Below the pieces are notes generated by a model, which worked only from the letters and a program-made list of their open reading frames with translations, was not told the origin of the DNA and made no database searches. Positions 14,010 to 16,737 of a stretch of 16,737 nucleotides of DNA are shown here, one piece after another. The stretch lies in the NCBI GenBank assembly GCA_016926455.1, contig JAFGOO010000145.1, positions 1 to 16,737 of the forward strand, in the 5' to 3' direction. The translations under genes and the position numbers were made by a program. The stretch comes from Methanosarcinaceae archaeon. Lineage in GTDB: Archaea; Halobacteriota; Methanosarcinia; Methanosarcinales; Methanosarcinaceae. How positions within the stretch are numbered: the first letter of the stretch is position 1; every line of letters starts with the position of its first letter.

Positions 14010-15176
14010 ATGACATACATGTCACAGAATGAATCTCATTCTCACATTTTTGTTGTTCTGTTCATTGCGGTTTTTGCGGCAATGCTGGGCATTGGCATCA
14101 TTGCTCCGCTTATGGCGATTTATGCAGTAAAACTTAAAGCGAGCGGCATATGGCTTGGCGTGATATTTTCGGCTTTTTCGATATCAAGAGGCATACTCAT
14201 GCCAGTTGTCGGGAAAATATCGGACATCCGCGGAAGAAAAAATATCCTACTTATCGGTCTTTTCATATACTCCCTATCCTCCGTTGGTTACGTTTGGTCT
14301 GATAGCATCTCAAAACTAATTGAAGTAAGGTTGATACACGGTATTGCTTCTGCAATGGTCGTGCCGATTGCAATGGCCTACGTAGGGGATATTTCACCAA
14401 AAGGTAAGGAAGGGGTTTTCATTGGTACATTCAACTCTTCCATGTTCCTTGGAATGGGCATGGGCCCTTTCATTGGCGGGGTCATTAATGATGCTGCAGG
14501 TATGGATAATGTATTCTATGTAATGGGTTTGTTAAGCCTTTTCTCGTTTCTCCTGATTCTTACCATGCTTCCAGAGAGCAGTTCTGTGGGGAAAGGTAAA
14601 AAGGTAGTCTCTGCAACATTTAGGGAAATGTTCAATAATGATGTTGTCAAGGGTATTTTTCTTTACAGAGCAGTTAACACCATTGGCATTGGCGCTATTC
14701 TTGCATTCCTGCCAATTCTTGCAGATTTGATGGGAATTTCCAGTTTAAGAATTGGGATTATACTCTCCCTTAACATCGTTCTGTTGGCACTGCTTCAAAG
14801 ACCATTTGGTAAGCTTGCAGACAGAAGAACGAAAACACCCCTGATAATTTCAGGAAGCATAATTGCATCACTAGCGCTTTTCTTTATGCCATTTGCAAGC
14901 GGTTTTTACAGTCTCCTGTTCTTAAGTATGATTATGGGAATAGGTAGTGCAATATCAATCCCGGCAGCAACTGCACTCGTAGCAATACTCGGGAAAAAAT
15001 ATGGTATGGGTGGTATCATGGGTGTTTTCAACACCGGTATGAGCGCGGGTATGGTTCTGTCTCCGGTACTTTCTGGTGTTGTGATGGATACACTTGGTAT
15101 TGATTACGTGTTTTATATAGGTGGAGTTGCAAGTATAGTTGGTGTGATGATTTTTTACTATTACCTACACAAATAA
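14010..15176 (+). CDS. Major facilitator superfamily exporter
   Basis: 388 residues with 12 hydrophobic segments. MFS motif A between TM2 and TM3 is clear at 68-78 (GKISDIRGRKN), and a weaker counterpart (GKLADRRTKTP) follows in the second half. TM5 carries the glycine-rich GMGMGPFIGGVINDAAG stretch, like motif C of drug:proton antiporters, which favours an exporter. A TATA-like TATAAATA at 13994-14001 overlaps the end of the TrmB gene, so it has its own promoter; ATG 14019 is an alternative, leaderless start. Substrate unknown. It is probably co-transcribed with the oxidoreductase 13 bases downstream. Confidence 0.9.
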   Translation: MTYMSQNESHSHIFVVLFIAVFAAMLGIGIIAPLMAIYAVKLKASGIWLGVIFSAFSISRGILMPVVGKISDIRGRKNILLIGLFIYSLSSVGYVWSDSISKLIEVRLIHGIASAMVVPIAMAYVGDISPKGKEGVFIGTFNSSMFLGMGMGPFIGGVINDAAGMDNVFYVMGLLSLFSFLLILTMLPESSSVGKGKKVVSATFREMFNNDVVKGIFLYRAVNTIGIGAILAFLPILADLMGISSLRIGIILSLNIVLLALLQRPFGKLADRRTKTPLIISGSIIASLALFFMPFASGFYSLLFLSMIMGIGSAISIPAATALVAILGKKYGMGGIMGVFNTGMSAGMVLSPVLSGVVMDTLGIDYVFYIGGVASIVGVMIFYYYLHK

Positions 15177-15189
15177 TGAGGCTATATCC

Positions 15190-16482
15190 ATGAAAATCGT
15201 GATATTAGGCGGAGGGCTTGCAGGACTTGCTGCTGCATACAAACTATGCAGATCCAACGAAGTGATAATCCTAGAAAAAGACAGCGTCCTTGGTGGCATG
15301 GCTGCAAGCTACCATATTGATGGTTATTATATAGAAAAATACTATCATCACATCTTCAAGAGTGATGCAGCAATCCTGCAACTAATTGAAGAACTTGGGC
15401 TTGGTGGGAGGTTGGAATGGCTTCGTGGTTCTACGGGATATTTCGTTGATGGAAAAGCCTATCCAATGAACACGCCTTTTGAGATTCTGCGTTTTCCGCC
15501 ACTTTCAAGTGCTGACATTATACGCCTCGGAATACTGGTCATGCGGGCAAAGCTCATCAAGGATAGGGCACCCTATGATAATATAAAAGCATCAGACTGG
15601 ATCCGGAAGGTTGCTGGAAACTCAGTATACGAGAACTTCTTTGCACCTCTCCTTGAAAGCAAGTTCGGTTCAAATTCCAGCCTTGTATCTGCAGCATGGC
15701 TACTCGGGCGTGTTCAGATACGTTCTAACCGCGGAAAAGATGGTGAGAAATTAGGATACATGCGCGGTGGGTTTGATGTATTAGTGCAAGCAGTTGAAAA
15801 CTCTATCGTCCGAGCAGGTGGGATCATCAGGACAAACTGCCCGGCATCAAAGATTTTAATTGAAGACAATTCTGTACGTGGTGTTTTTGCTGGAAGTAAG
15901 ATGATAGAATGCGATGTTGTTATCTCGACTGCTGCACCAGATGTACTTGATGCTCTCACTGAGAAACAACTTGGAATACATGATAAGCTTGCAGGTATCC
16001 ATTATCAGGGCACTGCCTGCGCCCTTTTCGGACTGAAAAAAAGGCTGATGGATGACGTCTACTGGCTTAACATCAAGGATGATGTCCCTTTTGGCGCTGT
16101 AATTGAGCATACCAATTTCCTGCCACTTTCGGATTATGAGGAACATCTTGTATATGCTACAGCGTACTTCCAGAATAAATCCGATCCCCTGTGGAAACAG
16201 AGCGAGGAAACGGTGATCGAGTCCTACATAGCCGGGCTTGAATCGATGTTCCCGAATTTCTCCCGGGACGACGTTAAGTGGACAAGAATGTACCGAAGAC
16301 TTGATACAGCACCCGTGTATGAAACCGGATATATGTCGAAGGTTTTGAAAGCAAAGACTGATGTTACGGGTCTCTATCTTGCAGGAATGTTCTCGCAGCC
16401 AAACTATCCTGAGAGGAGTATGAACGGCTCCATTGTTGCAGGCTTTGAGTGTTCGGATGCAGTTGAGGGGATTAAAAGGTAG
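15190..16482 (+). CDS. FAD-dependent oxidoreductase (protoporphyrinogen-oxidase/desaturase-like)
   Basis: 430 residues. An N-terminal FAD Rossmann motif is at 3-19 (IVILGGGLAGLAAAYKL), with the E-K binding point in VIILEKDSVLGGMAASY. The C-terminal FAD signature is TGLYLAGMFSQPNYPERSMN, then GSIVAGFECSDA. This is the amino-oxidase/HemY-like/phytoene-desaturase fold (COG1232-like). The YYIEKYYHHIFKSD segment is characteristic of a subgroup found in archaea and bacteria, often near envelope-glycan or isoprenoid genes; the true substrate is not established here. Heme-pathway oxidase activity should not be assumed. The start has TGAGG about 9 bases upstream. A position behind an exporter hints at modification of an exported lipid or polyprenyl compound (inference). 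Confidence 0.85.
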   Translation: MKIVILGGGLAGLAAAYKLCRSNEVIILEKDSVLGGMAASYHIDGYYIEKYYHHIFKSDAAILQLIEELGLGGRLEWLRGSTGYFVDGKAYPMNTPFEILRFPPLSSADIIRLGILVMRAKLIKDRAPYDNIKASDWIRKVAGNSVYENFFAPLLESKFGSNSSLVSAAWLLGRVQIRSNRGKDGEKLGYMRGGFDVLVQAVENSIVRAGGIIRTNCPASKILIEDNSVRGVFAGSKMIECDVVISTAAPDVLDALTEKQLGIHDKLAGIHYQGTACALFGLKKRLMDDVYWLNIKDDVPFGAVIEHTNFLPLSDYEEHLVYATAYFQNKSDPLWKQSEETVIESYIAGLESMFPNFSRDDVKWTRMYRRLDTAPVYETGYMSKVLKAKTDVTGLYLAGMFSQPNYPERSMNGSIVAGFECSDAVEGIKR

Positions 16483-16662
16483 ATTTTCTTAAAACTTTGA
16501 AATATGAGGAAGTAAATCTCTAGAAATATGAAATGTATGATGAATCCCATACCTATATCCATAAATTATGTAAGTATTATGTAATAAAAAGCGGATTCAT
16601 TCATCTGTTTGTCATATAATTCCTTAATAATTTGAAATATTGAAGGAGATTTTAACTTATAA
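16483..16662. other. AT-rich non-coding tail
   Basis: I see no gene after the oxidoreductase. T-rich ATTTTCTTAAAACTTT follows the stop codon and may terminate transcription. A 7-base inverted repeat TGAATCC (16541-16547) / GGATTCA (about 16593-16599) is spaced 45 bases apart. Confidence 0.45.
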
Positions 16663-16701
16663 GCCGAGAAGTCCCCTTTCGTAAGATGGGGGATGAAAGG
16701 C
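16663..16701 (+). ncRNA. Hairpin resembling an IS200/IS605 right-end or guide-RNA scaffold
   Basis: GCC (16663-16665), then GAGAAG, then a TCCCC ... GGGGA stem around a GTAA-containing loop, then TGAAA, then GGC (16699-16701). This nested layout with AGAAGTCCCC and GGGGATGAAAGG resembles the 3' ends of archaeal tnpB/IS605 elements, where the structured end forms the TnpB guide scaffold. No tnpB frame is visible upstream, so it would be a solo end or a remnant. The match rests on recalled resemblance. Confidence 0.35.
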
Positions 16702-16737
16702 GTAATATCCCAAAACAACATTAGTATGTTATCTATT

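Overview
The window reads as archaeal DNA, most likely from a methanogen related to Methanosarcinales (inference). Support: TATA-like boxes 24-28 bases before several start codons (leaderless transcripts), a TrmB-type regulator, an S-layer-domain (COG1361-like) exported protein beside an RND/MMPL transporter, and a 37-base CRISPR repeat ending in GATTGAAAC of the kind seen in Methanosarcina. No tRNA or rRNA gene and no cas gene is visible.

Layout: (1) 1-1076, the trailer end of a CRISPR array with 14 full repeats, 15 spacers and a cut-off last repeat. (2) 1077-9343, an integrated virus- or plasmid-like element. Almost all its genes run on the minus strand, packed with 1-17 base overlaps. Along its transcription it holds a tyrosine integrase (8225-9343); a divergent regulatory pair, RHH (7829-8221, plus) and a 51-residue AbrB (7581-7736, minus); a polytopic membrane protein; two tandem paralogous small proteins; a zinc-ribbon protein; two very small proteins; a second AbrB; a 62-residue unknown; a four-cysteine phage-type protein; a 1028-residue DnaG-primase/D5-helicase fusion; and two small HTH proteins. 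The last HTH gene is broken where it meets the CRISPR array. (3) 9705-16482, host-like plus-strand genes: MMPL/RND transporter, S-layer-domain membrane-anchored protein, TrmB-family regulator, MFS transporter and FAD-dependent oxidoreductase. (4) 16483-16737, non-coding, with a hairpin resembling an IS200/IS605 right end.

The replication protein probably drives the element's own replication. An 11-base motif, GTAACAAGGTA, recurs in both orientations inside the DNA encoding its C-terminal linker and is a candidate origin. A second tandem 11-base array (5468-5500) and a set of palindromes (7751-7827) look like iterons or operators. The integrase, DNA-binding regulators and small proteins fit a genome that can integrate. 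No capsid, portal or large terminase gene is visible, so virus and plasmid cannot be told apart here. In the host-like part, the transporter, exported protein and TrmB regulator probably form one envelope or efflux locus; a 13-base sequence is shared upstream of its first two genes.

Most notable points: the CRISPR/element fusion joint; the origin-like repeats embedded in a replication gene; a primase N-terminal domain that has lost all its zinc ligands; and the tandem paralogue pair of unknown family.
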